From Crocinitomicaceae bacterium (lineage in GTDB: Bacteria > Bacteroidota > Bacteroidia > Flavobacteriales_D > Crocinitomicaceae), in contig JAURMC010000014.1 in assembly GCA_030830895.1 (NCBI GenBank), forward strand, positions 186,001-250,000: 64,000 nucleotides of DNA. The letters are read 5' to 3'. The position numbers were made by a program, and so were the translations under genes. Position 1 is the stretch's first letter. Each line of letters starts with the position of its first letter. A model generated the notes under the pieces. The model was not told where the DNA came from. It ran no database searches and saw nothing but the letters and a program-made list of their open reading frames with translations. Positions 18,109-27,296 of the stretch are shown here, piece by piece.

Positions 18109-20118
18109 ATGAAGAAAGCCTACCTATTGGTTATGTGTTCAGTAGCCTTAAATTTAAATGCACAATTGTTTTCCGACAATTTTGATGCTTACAGTGCGGG
18201 ACAATATCTTGGTCCTCAATCGTTAACTTGGTCCACTTGGTCAGGTACGGAGGGAGGAAATGAAGATGTTCAAATCACTAGTGCTAATTCAAGCTCCGCA
18301 CCGAATTCTATTTACCTATCCTCAACATCTGCAAATGGAGGCCCTCAAGATGTGATTTTGAAATTTGGGCAACTATACAATAGCGGAGTCTTTACATTAC
18401 AGAATAAATTTTTTATCAATGCAGGAAAAACAGGTTATTACAATATCCAAGGAGCCATAACTGTGGGTAACTTATGGGCTTTGAACGTTCACATGGATAG
18501 TGGTGAATTAATAATTGATGATGGGACAACTCCAAACCTAGTAGTAACCTCATACCCAGAAGCAACTTGGTTTGAATTAAAAATTGAAGCAAACCTTACT
18601 TTGCATGTATGGAAGGCCTATATAAATGGAAATATTGTTGGAACGTGGGTAAATGGTGTTAATACAGTGGCCTCTGCCGACTTCTTCCCGATACAAAACA
18701 CCCAAATGTACATTGACGATGTCATGTTCGACCACATGCCATTTTCCGTACCGGCGTTAGACGCTATGGTTGCAGATATTGACATGGGGGCAGAACTCGC
18801 TACCCAAAATGGAACCCCAACCGTTAAAGTTGTTAATGGAGGAAGTTCTGCTATTACTAGTTTATCGGTTGATTTAACGTATAACGGCTCTACGACCACA
18901 CAAAATGTTACAGGCGTGAATATTGCCACTGCGGGTGTTTACAACGTAAGCCTTCCAAGTACAGTACTCGTTGCTGGTGCACTTCCTGTTTCAGCATTTG
19001 TATATAATGTGAATGGTGGTGCGGGTGACAATACTCCTAGTAACGATACTTTGATTGAACAGATTAATCCCATTGTTCCAGCACCGGGTAAAATGGTGGT
19101 TGGAGAAGAAGCTACTGGAACGTGGTGTCAGTGGTGTCCCCGTGGTGCTGTTTTTATGGATTTGTTTGAATCCAAATACCAAGATTTCTGGGCTGGAATT
19201 GCAGTTCACAACGGCGATCCTATGACTGTACCCGATTATGATTCCGGTATCGGAACTCTAATTGGAGGGTACCCAAGTGCATTAGTAGATCGGTTAGGCG
19301 ATGTAGATCCTTCTGGTATGTCTTCTGATTTCTTTACACGCATTCAAACCGCGCCAAAGGCAACCATATTGAATGGCGCAACATGGGACCAAAGCTCACG
19401 TGTGCTCAACGTTTCGGTTCGATATAACTTTGCATTAGCGGCCAACGACAATTACAAATCAGCTTGCGTACTAACCGAAGATGGTGTAACCGGTACCGGT
19501 GCAGGATGGAGTCAATCAAATGCGTATGCCGGAGGAAATAATGGTGTGATGGGTGGTTATGAGTCCTTACCAAGTCCAGTACCAGCCGCTCAAATGGTAT
19601 ATGACCATGTGGCAAGGGCAATTGCCCCTTCATTCACAGGAATGGCCGGTATATTCCCAGCAACTATTAATGTTGGAGACGCGCACATCGTTAATTATAG
19701 CTTCACATTACCAGCAGAATGGGATGAAAATGAAATTCAAATCATTGGCCTATTGATCGACCCAACAGGTAAAATAGATAATGCTGGATCAGTAGATATA
19801 CCGACCGCTGTTTCAAATGGATATGAAAACGGATTAAATGCAGGAATAGGGCAAATAGTAAGTAAAAGTAATCCTGTAGCGTTAGCGCCTAATCCAGCCA
19901 ATGGATCATCCGCGATTCTATTGAATTTGAATACAGAAAGTGAAGTACATATTGAAATAACTGATTTAAATGGTAAACTAATTTCTAGCGGATCCTATAC
20001 GAATATTTCGGGTAATCATAGCATTGATATCAACCTAAACGGCATCTCTGCAGGTATGTATGCAGTAAACATTTTAATCAACGGCACACCCTATTTAGAG
20101 AAATTAATTGTTGAATAA
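18109..20118 (+). CDS. Secreted Omp28-like (thioredoxin-fold) protein with T9SS type A sorting domain
   Basis: 669 residues. A signal peptide (1-19, ending in NLNAQ) is followed by a LamG/concanavalin-like jelly-roll region (about 20-210), a CARDB-like beta-sandwich (about 220-325), then an Omp28-type thioredoxin-like domain opening with GEEATGTWCQWCPRG, giving a CxxC pair at C340 and C343. The C-terminus (about 593-669: PNPANGSS..., DLNGKLI, GMYAVNILIN) is a T9SS type A sorting domain. It should cross the outer membrane by T9SS and be anchored or released there. The CxxC suggests redox activity, which is inferred. A strong terminator follows. Confidence 0.88.
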   Translation: MKKAYLLVMCSVALNLNAQLFSDNFDAYSAGQYLGPQSLTWSTWSGTEGGNEDVQITSANSSSAPNSIYLSSTSANGGPQDVILKFGQLYNSGVFTLQNKFFINAGKTGYYNIQGAITVGNLWALNVHMDSGELIIDDGTTPNLVVTSYPEATWFELKIEANLTLHVWKAYINGNIVGTWVNGVNTVASADFFPIQNTQMYIDDVMFDHMPFSVPALDAMVADIDMGAELATQNGTPTVKVVNGGSSAITSLSVDLTYNGSTTTQNVTGVNIATAGVYNVSLPSTVLVAGALPVSAFVYNVNGGAGDNTPSNDTLIEQINPIVPAPGKMVVGEEATGTWCQWCPRGAVFMDLFESKYQDFWAGIAVHNGDPMTVPDYDSGIGTLIGGYPSALVDRLGDVDPSGMSSDFFTRIQTAPKATILNGATWDQSSRVLNVSVRYNFALAANDNYKSACVLTEDGVTGTGAGWSQSNAYAGGNNGVMGGYESLPSPVPAAQMVYDHVARAIAPSFTGMAGIFPATINVGDAHIVNYSFTLPAEWDENEIQIIGLLIDPTGKIDNAGSVDIPTAVSNGYENGLNAGIGQIVSKSNPVALAPNPANGSSAILLNLNTESEVHIEITDLNGKLISSGSYTNISGNHSIDINLNGISAGMYAVNILINGTPYLEKLIVE

Positions 20119-20137
20119 TGTAAAAATGAACAAATTT

Positions 20138-20160
20138 AAAGGGGCTTCGGCCCCTTTTTT
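20138..20160 (+). terminator. Rho-independent terminator after 18109-20118
   Basis: AAAGGGGC-TTCG-GCCCCTTT hairpin followed by further T. The A-tract on the other side makes it potentially bidirectional. Confidence 0.88.
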
Positions 20161-20182
20161 ATTAAGTAATTAATCTAATACT

Positions 20183-20190
20183 TACCTTTG
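20183..20190 (+). promoter_or_regulatory. Candidate -7 box (TACCTTTG) before ctaA
   Basis: Exact TAnnTTTG match ending 3 nt before the ATG at 20194. The junction TTTGACTATG is the same as that before gpsA. Confidence 0.4.
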
Positions 20191-20193
20191 ACT

Positions 20194-21204
20194 ATGACAT
20201 TTTCAAAGCGTTTTATCCGGTTTCAATGGGTGGCATTATTTAGTCTTTTTCTTGTGATTAGTGCTGGAAGTTTTGTTCGGATTACGGGGTCTGGAATGGG
20301 CTGTCCAGATTGGCCAAAGTGTTTTGGAAAATGGATTCCGCCTACAGCGGAGGAGCAACTTCCCTCGAATTATTTATCTCTTTTTCAAGCAAAACGAGCT
20401 AAAAAAGCAGTTAAATTCTGCAAGTTTTTAACCAGCATTGGCATGAGGGAAACCGCAGAAAAAATAAAAGCGGACCCTACCCTATTAAAAGAAGAGCCCT
20501 TTAATGTAGCAAGAACGTATACCGAATATATTAATCGTTTGTTGGGATTTCTTGCAGGAAATCTCATCCTGTTGGGATTTATTTGGAGTTTGATGTATTA
20601 CCGAATTCCATGGCTCTTAGGCCTATCCATTTTGAACTTAATTTTTATGGGCATTGAGGCTTGGTTTGGGTCTATTGTAGTCGCAACTAACCTTGTACCA
20701 TGGACAATTACGGTTCACCTATTCCTTGCATTAGTTATTTTATTAATTCAGACTTACCTCATTTATCGTATATCCCCGAAACACAGTAAAAAAATACCTG
20801 TAAATAGGACCATTCTTTATATTTGGTGGGCTGTATTTGTAATCACCTTTTACCAAATGTTTCTTGGGACGCAAGTGCGAGAGTATATTGATGAATTAAC
20901 GAAACAAGGCTTGGGTAGAGATGCCTGGAGTGATCGATTTGGTATGGAATTTTTAATCCATCGAAGCTTCAGTTGGCTTGTCCTCATATTGCTTTTATTT
21001 TTAGGATGGAAAAATGAACAAGAAGGAAAGATACCCATTATTCGATGGGCCTTTGTAATACTAAGTATTGAACTTGTTGCGGGGGTTTTATTGGCCTATT
21101 TCGACTTGCCCGGCCTGGTTCAAACGGCGCACTTAGTATTTGCGACCATATTATTGGGCATCCTTGGTATGGGAGCCTACCGCTTTAAAAGACAACTCAA
21201 CTAA
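20194..21204 (+). CDS. ctaA: COX15/CtaA family heme A synthase
   Basis: 336 residues, eight membrane segments. The N-terminal FVRITGSGMGCPDWPKCFGKW is the COX15/CtaA signature. His residues in the paired helices, in RTYTEYINRLLG/TVHLFLAL and FLIHRSFSWLV/TAHLVFATI, are the expected heme b/heme o ligands, though the first position reads EYINR without the common His. It oxidises heme O to heme A for cytochrome c oxidases. The in-frame TTG at 20188 was rejected because it lies in the promoter-like box. No ctaB or cox genes are nearby. Confidence 0.9.
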   Translation: MTFSKRFIRFQWVALFSLFLVISAGSFVRITGSGMGCPDWPKCFGKWIPPTAEEQLPSNYLSLFQAKRAKKAVKFCKFLTSIGMRETAEKIKADPTLLKEEPFNVARTYTEYINRLLGFLAGNLILLGFIWSLMYYRIPWLLGLSILNLIFMGIEAWFGSIVVATNLVPWTITVHLFLALVILLIQTYLIYRISPKHSKKIPVNRTILYIWWAVFVITFYQMFLGTQVREYIDELTKQGLGRDAWSDRFGMEFLIHRSFSWLVLILLLFLGWKNEQEGKIPIIRWAFVILSIELVAGVLLAYFDLPGLVQTAHLVFATILLGILGMGAYRFKRQLN

Positions 21205-21220
21205 TTATTCTATAATACTC

Positions 21221-22261
21221 ATGAAACATCTACTACTCTTTTCAATCGCGTTATCATGTCCATTTATTTGGGGACAAATAACTATTGATCAAACAGACAT
21301 GCCCTCAGTTGGGGATTACATTCCACGCAAAAGCGATACCATGACTGTGTTGCCCGGGCCGGGCGGAAGTGGTCCCAACCAAGTTTGGAACTTTACCAGC
21401 TTGAGTTCTTATGTGATTACGGAAAATACCTCAGTAGTTTCGGTAGCTTCTACTCCGAACGGTAATCAATTCGGTAATTCCAATATGGCCATGACCAATG
21501 ACAATGCAAGTTTTTTATATTTTAACAATAGTGCCCAATCATTCTCAACGCAGGGGTTTTCGGGTGATTTATTAGGTACAGGAGTAATAAATGCAGTGTT
21601 CAGCCCTGATTTAACGCTTCACCAATTTCCGAGAACTTTCGGCTCAAGCTTTAATGACAACTATGTCATTGATGTTATTGTTCCAGGAACGGCAATCAAT
21701 CCTTTAGTTAGCCAAATACGTTTTAAACGTTCTTCGGTGATTCACGACACTACTGATGCTTGGGGACAACTCACCACACCTCACGGCACCTACGATGTAT
21801 TGCGCATTCACACAATAGATGAATTTACCGATTCAATTTGGGCTTTGCCAATTTTCCCACCCACTTGGAGTTTGGTGAGTACTAATTCGGACCTTACCAA
21901 CAGCTATACTTGGGTTGGCAAAGGCGGTAAATTGGCGATTGCGGAAATGAGTTTCGATACACTTGGCGCCCCTAAAACTTTTAAATGGTCCGAATTGACT
22001 GGCATTGGAGTGGGGATAGAGGAACCAGTAAGTTCAACCATACGATTATATCCAAATCCTTGTATAAACCACGTATTTATTGAGGGGGTTTTTCCAGAAG
22101 AAATTTCTTTTCTCAATGTGTTTGGTAAACAGTTAAATGTAGAGAAAATACAATTACCGTGTGGGACTCAATTAATCCTTGAGGATTTCGCCAATGGGGT
22201 CTACTTTATTGAAACAACAAAAGATCAGGTAACACTTAAAACTAAAATAATTAAAGAATGA
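21221..22261 (+). CDS. Secreted protein with T9SS type A sorting domain
   Basis: From the ATG at 21221 the protein is 346 residues with a signal peptide (about 1-19, LSCPFIWGQ). A longer frame runs upstream into ctaA, but only this ATG gives a proper signal sequence. The middle is beta-rich and Ser/Thr/Asn-rich with no recognised catalytic motif. The C-terminus (about 270-346: IRLYPNPCINHVFIEG..., FANGVYFIETT, TKIIKE) is a T9SS type A sorting domain. It overlaps the bestrophin gene by 4 nt. Function unknown; probably cell-surface. Confidence 0.8.
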   Translation: MKHLLLFSIALSCPFIWGQITIDQTDMPSVGDYIPRKSDTMTVLPGPGGSGPNQVWNFTSLSSYVITENTSVVSVASTPNGNQFGNSNMAMTNDNASFLYFNNSAQSFSTQGFSGDLLGTGVINAVFSPDLTLHQFPRTFGSSFNDNYVIDVIVPGTAINPLVSQIRFKRSSVIHDTTDAWGQLTTPHGTYDVLRIHTIDEFTDSIWALPIFPPTWSLVSTNSDLTNSYTWVGKGGKLAIAEMSFDTLGAPKTFKWSELTGIGVGIEEPVSSTIRLYPNPCINHVFIEGVFPEEISFLNVFGKQLNVEKIQLPCGTQLILEDFANGVYFIETTKDQVTLKTKIIKE

Positions 22262-23115
22262 TCAAATACAATCCCAAAAGTTGGTTGACAATTATTTTTT
22301 CGTTACACAAAAGCGACACCATTCGTATTTTATGGAAGGAGATCGTATATATTGCTATTCTAACAGCAATTATCACAACATTAGAATTGCATTTTTATCC
22401 AGAAAGTTCTGTTTTAAAAAACCTAACGGTAGTTTATTCCTTGTTAGGTTTTGTTATATCGCTTTTGCTCGTTTTTCGTACAAATACTGCATATGATCGA
22501 TGGTGGGAAGGACGGAAGATTTGGGGTTCAATAGTGAATGACACCCGTAATCTATCTAGTTTACTTTCCTCACTTGATATAAATGCTATGGAGCGGAAAT
22601 ATTTCATGGATCTTGTTGTATCGTTTTCTAAAAGTTTGAAAGAACATTTAAGGAAAAATAAATTAGACCTACCTTTTCCATTAGATGCATCTTCCTCATC
22701 TGTAAATCAACCGTTGTGGATAGCGCATGAACTGCGAAAAGTGCTGCATGACTTACAAGTAACTAACCGCATTGACACCATTCAATGGCAGCAATTAAGT
22801 ATTCATTTAGATAATCTCATTGACAGCCTTGGAGCATGCGAGAGAATTCTGAATACACCAATTCCATTTTCTTATAGTTTGTTTTTCAAAAAATTCATTT
22901 TCATTTATGTGGTAACCATGCCGCTTGCCTTTGTAGAATTGTTCGAATATTGGTCTGTTTTGATATCCACCTTTGTGTTTTATGCGCTTGTTTCGATGGA
23001 AATACTCGCGGAGGAAATCGAGGATCCATTCGGAACCGATGATAATGATCTACCCCTTGATGAAATTTGTGAACGGATTGAAGAGGGGGCAAGGCAGGTG
23101 TTAATAAACCCTTAA
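22258..23115 (+). CDS. Bestrophin family anion channel (UPF0187)
   Basis: 285 residues, four membrane segments. FRTNTAYDRWWEGRKIWGSIVNDTRNL is the bacterial bestrophin signature, spread over about residues 78-104; the C-terminal EEIEDPFGTDDNDLPLD stretch is the conserved acidic loop. It is likely a pentameric inner-membrane anion or ion channel. The start overlaps the T9SS gene stop by 4 nt (ATGA). Ends 3 nt before the convergent gene 23119. Confidence 0.9.
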   Translation: MIKYNPKSWLTIIFSLHKSDTIRILWKEIVYIAILTAIITTLELHFYPESSVLKNLTVVYSLLGFVISLLLVFRTNTAYDRWWEGRKIWGSIVNDTRNLSSLLSSLDINAMERKYFMDLVVSFSKSLKEHLRKNKLDLPFPLDASSSSVNQPLWIAHELRKVLHDLQVTNRIDTIQWQQLSIHLDNLIDSLGACERILNTPIPFSYSLFFKKFIFIYVVTMPLAFVELFEYWSVLISTFVFYALVSMEILAEEIEDPFGTDDNDLPLDEICERIEEGARQVLINP

Positions 23116-23118
23116 ATG

Positions 23119-24978
23119 TTAGTTTGCAAATATCGACTTATCTTCTTTCTTTCTTTTAAATATTTTTGAGAAAATCCAATAGAAGATAGATTCGTCATTC
23201 ATTATTTGTGCTCCAAAGATTGAATACGTTAAAATCACGAATAAGAAAACAGAAACGACATAATCTATCATAAGTGTGCTAATTGACAACACAAAATAAA
23301 AAATGGTCAATCCAAAAGTTCTTAGAATTGAAATTGTTTTGATGTTCGTTTCAAGACGATTAGCTTGTAGTTCACAAATTGCTAATTGAGACTGTAAACG
23401 TTCAGTATATTTGTCTCGTCGTTCTTCATACTTTTCCAATACTACTTGATTAGAAGTTGACTCAACTAGTTTCGATTCAATATCAAATTCAATTTTTTTC
23501 AATTGGATATGTTCCTCTCTACTATTCCATACCGTTGCCTTATTTATCTCGGAGGAGAAGTTTTCAATCCCAACAATAATTGGAAAACGCTTAAGTAATA
23601 CAGCAATAAAACTAACGGAACATAATATACTACCAATTGCAATCAAGAATAAATACTCTTGTTCATCCCATGTGGATTTAACAATGCTCTTGTATCTCTC
23701 AAAGCCGATTGTTGAGTAACGTGCACTCAAAATCTCTATTTCACGTATTCTTTTTCCTTTCAATGATTCAATTGGTATAGAATCTATTTGCTGAGCCAAT
23801 CTCCAAAAAATTAATTCTTTTGCAATGTATTGAAAATCTAAAGCAGTAATTTTATTTAACTTTTTGCTTTGCCAGCGTTCGATAATTTTTTTCAATGATG
23901 CCGCTTCGATTTCATTTAATTCACAATTATTATTCTTATCAGTAATGTGTTGGAAAAACCATTTCTTATCATTTCGACCCAAATAATATGATTTGAAAAT
24001 GGTCAGTTTACGATTAATAACCCAATTTTGAAAATACCCTTTTGAAGAACTATTAGGGATAATTTTAATATATCCGCAGCCTGGAAAACATGTATCAAAA
24101 ATGCGATATAGCTGATCGTTATTAGTTCTACCTGGATACGATGAATACAAATTCAAGAATTCGCTTTTAGTTAAGGAAGTGTCAATTGTTTGATTAATAT
24201 GGTGGTAATCATCTTCCGTTTTCTGAATCATCGGTAAACTAGAAATACTTTCCGGACTCGTTAATTGAACAAAGGTTGCAAATGTAAGTGTGCCTATAAA
24301 AACCGCCTCAATTAAAAGTGTATCAACACGTTGCCGATATTCATTCAATTTTCTGCGATATGAAATTAACCACATATCATTTAAATAATGTGTTGACTCT
24401 ATAGGTTTATCTTCAAATAGTCCATTTAGATAGTTTAACTCTTCTTTTGTAATTATTTGTCCGTTCCTTCTTACGCTTATAACATTATGGTTCATAAAAA
24501 ACCCTTTAAATTTCATGAAGACGATAATATAACAAATTGGCATAAATATTAATGCACTAATTACTAATAAAATTTCTTGGCTAAAACTAGATACACCTTT
24601 TGCTAGAATTAATGGCTCTAACACAATCGAAATACCAAAAATAAAGGCTTGTAAAATAACCAAATAACGAAAATCAGAATATTTAAAATTTGAAAGAAAC
24701 TCAAAATGAGAATTAGTGTATTCTTGTTGATTAGACAACCGCGAATGGAATGTTTTTTTAATTCCTAGGACACGCCTATACCCATAATATAAACTAATGA
24801 AACTTATAACTACATTTACCAAAATACAAAACAAAAGGCATTCAAGCACTAAATTATACCGTTGATTAAAGTTTTTATAGGTAATACAAACAAATGTGGT
24901 CAAAACAATTCTTGCTATTAACTCCGGAAGAAAAAACTTAGGTTTATGACCTAATTCAAAGACAATATGATTCTGCAT
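23119..24978 (-). CDS. Orphan polytopic membrane protein with coiled coil
   Basis: 619 residues that I do not recognise. Membrane segments are visible at about 20-35, 43-66, 105-125, 137-158, 221-240, 442-463 and 552-590. Between 245 and 435 is a hydrophilic, probably periplasmic domain with a CFPGCGY Cys pair (C297, C301); between 485 and 550 is a charged coiled coil on the other side. The C-terminal two segments are unusually hydrophobic. Base composition is more AT-rich than its neighbours by eye, consistent with an acquired gene. It is alone on its strand, convergent with the bestrophin gene. Confidence 0.75.
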   Translation of the reverse strand: MQNHIVFELGHKPKFFLPELIARIVLTTFVCITYKNFNQRYNLVLECLLFCILVNVVISFISLYYGYRRVLGIKKTFHSRLSNQQEYTNSHFEFLSNFKYSDFRYLVILQAFIFGISIVLEPLILAKGVSSFSQEILLVISALIFMPICYIIVFMKFKGFFMNHNVISVRRNGQIITKEELNYLNGLFEDKPIESTHYLNDMWLISYRRKLNEYRQRVDTLLIEAVFIGTLTFATFVQLTSPESISSLPMIQKTEDDYHHINQTIDTSLTKSEFLNLYSSYPGRTNNDQLYRIFDTCFPGCGYIKIIPNSSSKGYFQNWVINRKLTIFKSYYLGRNDKKWFFQHITDKNNNCELNEIEAASLKKIIERWQSKKLNKITALDFQYIAKELIFWRLAQQIDSIPIESLKGKRIREIEILSARYSTIGFERYKSIVKSTWDEQEYLFLIAIGSILCSVSFIAVLLKRFPIIVGIENFSSEINKATVWNSREEHIQLKKIEFDIESKLVESTSNQVVLEKYEERRDKYTERLQSQLAICELQANRLETNIKTISILRTFGLTIFYFVLSISTLMIDYVVSVFLFVILTYSIFGAQIMNDESIFYWIFSKIFKRKKEDKSIFAN

Positions 24979-25096
24979 TACAAAATAATTTTCGAGGGCA
25001 AATTAATTTAAATTTAGATTAGTTTCAAATTCCCAATCCCTTAATGCCTTTAATTTCAATTATTTTCGCCAACATTTACCATTATGATTACCATAC

Positions 25097-25104
25097 TAAC
25101 TTTG
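25097..25104 (+). promoter_or_regulatory. Candidate -7 box (TAACTTTG) for gene 25145
   Basis: Exact TAnnTTTG match 40 nt before the chosen ATG, leaving a ~30-nt leader that contains a strong purine-rich ribosome-binding site. Confidence 0.45.
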
Positions 25105-25134
25105 TTCATCAGTTTCTTTATAGAACAAATATTT

Positions 25135-25142
25135 GGAGGAGG
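25135..25142 (+). promoter_or_regulatory. Shine-Dalgarno sequence (GGAGGAGG)
   Basis: GGAGGAGG sits immediately before the ATG at 25145. Strong SD sequences are uncommon in Bacteroidota and in this window. It decides the start against the in-frame TTG at 25133. Confidence 0.6.
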
Positions 25143-25144
25143 AA

Positions 25145-25951
25145 ATGAATAAAATAGCATTATTACTAATTTTCTGTTATTCAGCACAAACAGTTTTCGG
25201 TCAAGTATTGAACATAGACCGTGAAAACGGACAAGATACTATGTTCCATCGCAATTTGTTCTCGTTAAATTTTGGGCTCAGCCTAGACAAACAGAAACGT
25301 GATTTAATTGAATTTTCTAGTCAAATGGAAAACGACTTCTTTTTCAAGAAAAATTCACTGGTTTGGATCGTTCTTGCACAAACGGATGCATCGTTAAATG
25401 GAGGCTCCGTTTTAGAAAACAATGGGTATTTCCAAACTAGATTAAGAGATGATGATAAACGAAGAGTTTATCCGGATTATTTCGTGCAATACCAATGGAA
25501 TGGTGTTTGGGGGCTTCAGAACCGTGGATTAGCGGGATGCAATGCACGATTTAAATTCTGGGAAGGTAAAACAGATGATTTATATGCAGGAATTGGCGTT
25601 TTTTACGAATTTGAAAAGTGGAACCCAACCCTGTCCGCATTTGCATTTGCTGAAGATTCCTTAACAGTGGTTTACAGAACCATCCCTCGATTGAATTTGA
25701 CCGTAAAAACTGCGTTTAAAATAAAGGATGGAATTGATTTTAGTGGAACTACCTTTGTTCAATTTCCGATGAACGAGCAGTTTCAGCATTTTTTAACGCC
25801 TCGCTGGTTTATTGACGCAAACTTATTCTTCACCGTCTCAAAACACCTCGCAATCCGAGTTCATTATGACCATAATTTAGATGCCTATCGACCGTTACCT
25901 ATAGAGCAATTATACTACAATTTCAATATGGGATTCCAACTCAACTGGTAG
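25145..25951 (+). CDS. Secreted/outer-membrane beta-barrel-like protein (DUF481-like)
   Basis: 268 residues from the ATG at 25145. Signal peptide about 1-20 (CYSAQTVFGQ). The mature part is a run of amphipathic beta strands with alternating aromatic residues (YAGIGVFYEFEKW, IPRLNLTVKTAF, LAIRVHYDHNLD) ending in an aromatic residue (FNMGFQLNW), typical of an outer-membrane barrel. The pattern resembles DUF481 proteins, but I would not assign a role. It has its own promoter box and SD. Confidence 0.75.
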   Translation: MNKIALLLIFCYSAQTVFGQVLNIDRENGQDTMFHRNLFSLNFGLSLDKQKRDLIEFSSQMENDFFFKKNSLVWIVLAQTDASLNGGSVLENNGYFQTRLRDDDKRRVYPDYFVQYQWNGVWGLQNRGLAGCNARFKFWEGKTDDLYAGIGVFYEFEKWNPTLSAFAFAEDSLTVVYRTIPRLNLTVKTAFKIKDGIDFSGTTFVQFPMNEQFQHFLTPRWFIDANLFFTVSKHLAIRVHYDHNLDAYRPLPIEQLYYNFNMGFQLNW

Positions 25952-25954
25952 ACT

Positions 25955-26003
25955 AAATATCTTTTAGTTCTAAATTGCTTAAATGCATTATTAAAAGATA
26001 TTT
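25955..26003. repeat. 12-bp perfect inverted repeat with 25-nt loop
   Basis: AAATATCTTTTA at 25955-25966 and its exact reverse complement at 25992-26003, starting 3 nt after the stop of gene 25145. AT-rich and without a following T-run, so at best a weak terminator or mRNA 3'-end structure. The rest of the gap up to 26144 holds no convincing gene. Confidence 0.5.
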
Positions 26004-26144
26004 ATTCCCCTGAGTTCTTCCTTCTAGATATCCGCGATATTTTTTACCCCCGTCTTGAAAAACCATGTAAGAGCAATTAAAGACGCTAACGGATCAAATA
26101 AATCAATTAAGAAAATCCTAATCCAACGTTTCTTCCGTGGGGTT

Positions 26145-26852
26145 TTAATTTTTAATTAAGAAGGATCGATCTTTCGCTAAATGTTGTTTAATTTTCATTA
26201 AACCAAGTCTCCATAAATAAATATCAAATGCCACGAAGGCAATAACAAGCAGCCCTGCCAATAACGGACTTATTTTTGCTTTAGCCCCCATATACATTAA
26301 TATAAAATCGAAAGTACCGTGTAATAACATAGGAATCACTAAACTTAACATGCGATGATTCGCAGATTCCTTTCCTTCTTCAAACTTAGATAAGGATAAG
26401 TAATATCCCATTGGAATTGCGAAGAGCATATGCCCAGGAACCGAAAAGATTGCTCTAACTATTGCAACACTTAAACCTCCTGATATCACATACCCAATGT
26501 TTTCTAACAAAGCGAAGCCCATGGAAATAAATATCGCATACAAGATGCCATCGTAATATTGATCAAAATGTGGAGCTTTTTTAATGACCCAATAAAAAAT
26601 CAACCATTTGGCGAATTCTTCGGGAATTGCGGCACCGAAAAATGCTGAATAAAAGGATTGCAAAAACCCAGAAGGAAAAGCTGTTTCAAACAGCCCTAAG
26701 GGTATGGCTATCGCCAAGGCAATAAAAATTGAAAGGACTCCTCCAAAAAAAGCCTTAACCAACATTTGAATCGGTTCTTTTTCGAGGTCATGCTTATAAA
26801 TTAGAAACATTATAATCAGCGCTGGAGCTATGGAAGATATTAATAATGTCAT
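26145..26852 (-). CDS. PrsW family intramembrane metalloprotease
   Basis: 235 residues, about seven membrane segments. The PrsW/CPBP-like glutamic-protease-type motifs are present: PEEFAKW (E78, E79), a second conserved ALLENIGY (E117), GHMLFAIPMGYY (H141) and MLLHGTFDF (H178). PrsW in Bacillus cleaves an anti-sigma factor within the membrane; here no anti-sigma partner is adjacent, so the substrate is open. Immediately downstream (26020-26144, minus strand) is a short hydrophobic frame without a start codon, possibly a fossil. Confidence 0.85.
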   Translation of the reverse strand: MTLLISSIAPALIIMFLIYKHDLEKEPIQMLVKAFFGGVLSIFIALAIAIPLGLFETAFPSGFLQSFYSAFFGAAIPEEFAKWLIFYWVIKKAPHFDQYYDGILYAIFISMGFALLENIGYVISGGLSVAIVRAIFSVPGHMLFAIPMGYYLSLSKFEEGKESANHRMLSLVIPMLLHGTFDFILMYMGAKAKISPLLAGLLVIAFVAFDIYLWRLGLMKIKQHLAKDRSFLIKN

Positions 26853-26977
26853 TGATAATTATATTAATTGTAAATATACTTTTTTAAATTAGACAAAGTC
26901 AAATTTGATTAAATTGTGTTGTTTTTGAGCTAAAAAGAAACCACTTTAAATAATTTTATATCCACATTACATTACAC

Positions 26978-27296
26978 ATGAACAAGCTTTACATTCTTTC
27001 TTTTTTTAGTTTCCAGTTTACTTCCTCCGCCACAGACGCTTAAAAGCCTTTGTAGTATTGATCCACAAAAAGTATATTCACAAAATATTTTGGGTAAAAA
27101 TGTTGGATATTATGTTTCCATCAAAAACAATGCAACGCACGAAGTGGATGGCATTGAGTGGACTGCTTAATTTTATAATAATTTTGACGACTTGAAAGAA
27201 AGTAAATAAGGATCTCGGGAATCCGGAAATGTTATGAGCCCTGTAGCTAGTGGAGAATCTATCACAGATCTTGAGGGTGTAAATAGCCGCTTATAA
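26978..27296 (+). pseudogene. Decayed gene for a small secreted protein
   Basis: An ATG at 26978 begins a signal-peptide-like stretch (MNKLYILSFFSFQFTSSATDA) ended by TAA at 27041-27043. A +1 shift continues into a protein-like frame (KSLCSIDPQKVYSQN...) that is interrupted by stops at 27168-27170 and 27207-27209 and ends at 27294-27296. Between the stops the frame reads like real protein: VGYYVSIKNNATHEVDGIEW, FYNNFDDLKESK and SPVASGESITDLEGV. One frameshift and two nonsense changes therefore separate it from an intact gene of about 100 residues. The family was not recognised. Confidence 0.65.

Noticed and set aside
21140-21220. Upstream extension of the T9SS protein gene
   Set aside because: The longer frame overlaps the ctaA coding region and lacks a signal peptide at its start.
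25043-25150. 35-residue frame before gene 25145
   Set aside because: Covers the promoter box and SD of the next gene, unremarkable composition; chance frame.
26020-26144. Minus-strand hydrophobic frame (about 43 codons) after the PrsW gene
   Set aside because: Reads protein-like (FDPLASLIALTWFFKTG) but has no ATG/GTG/TTG start and a different frame from PrsW; at most a fossil, not annotated as a gene.
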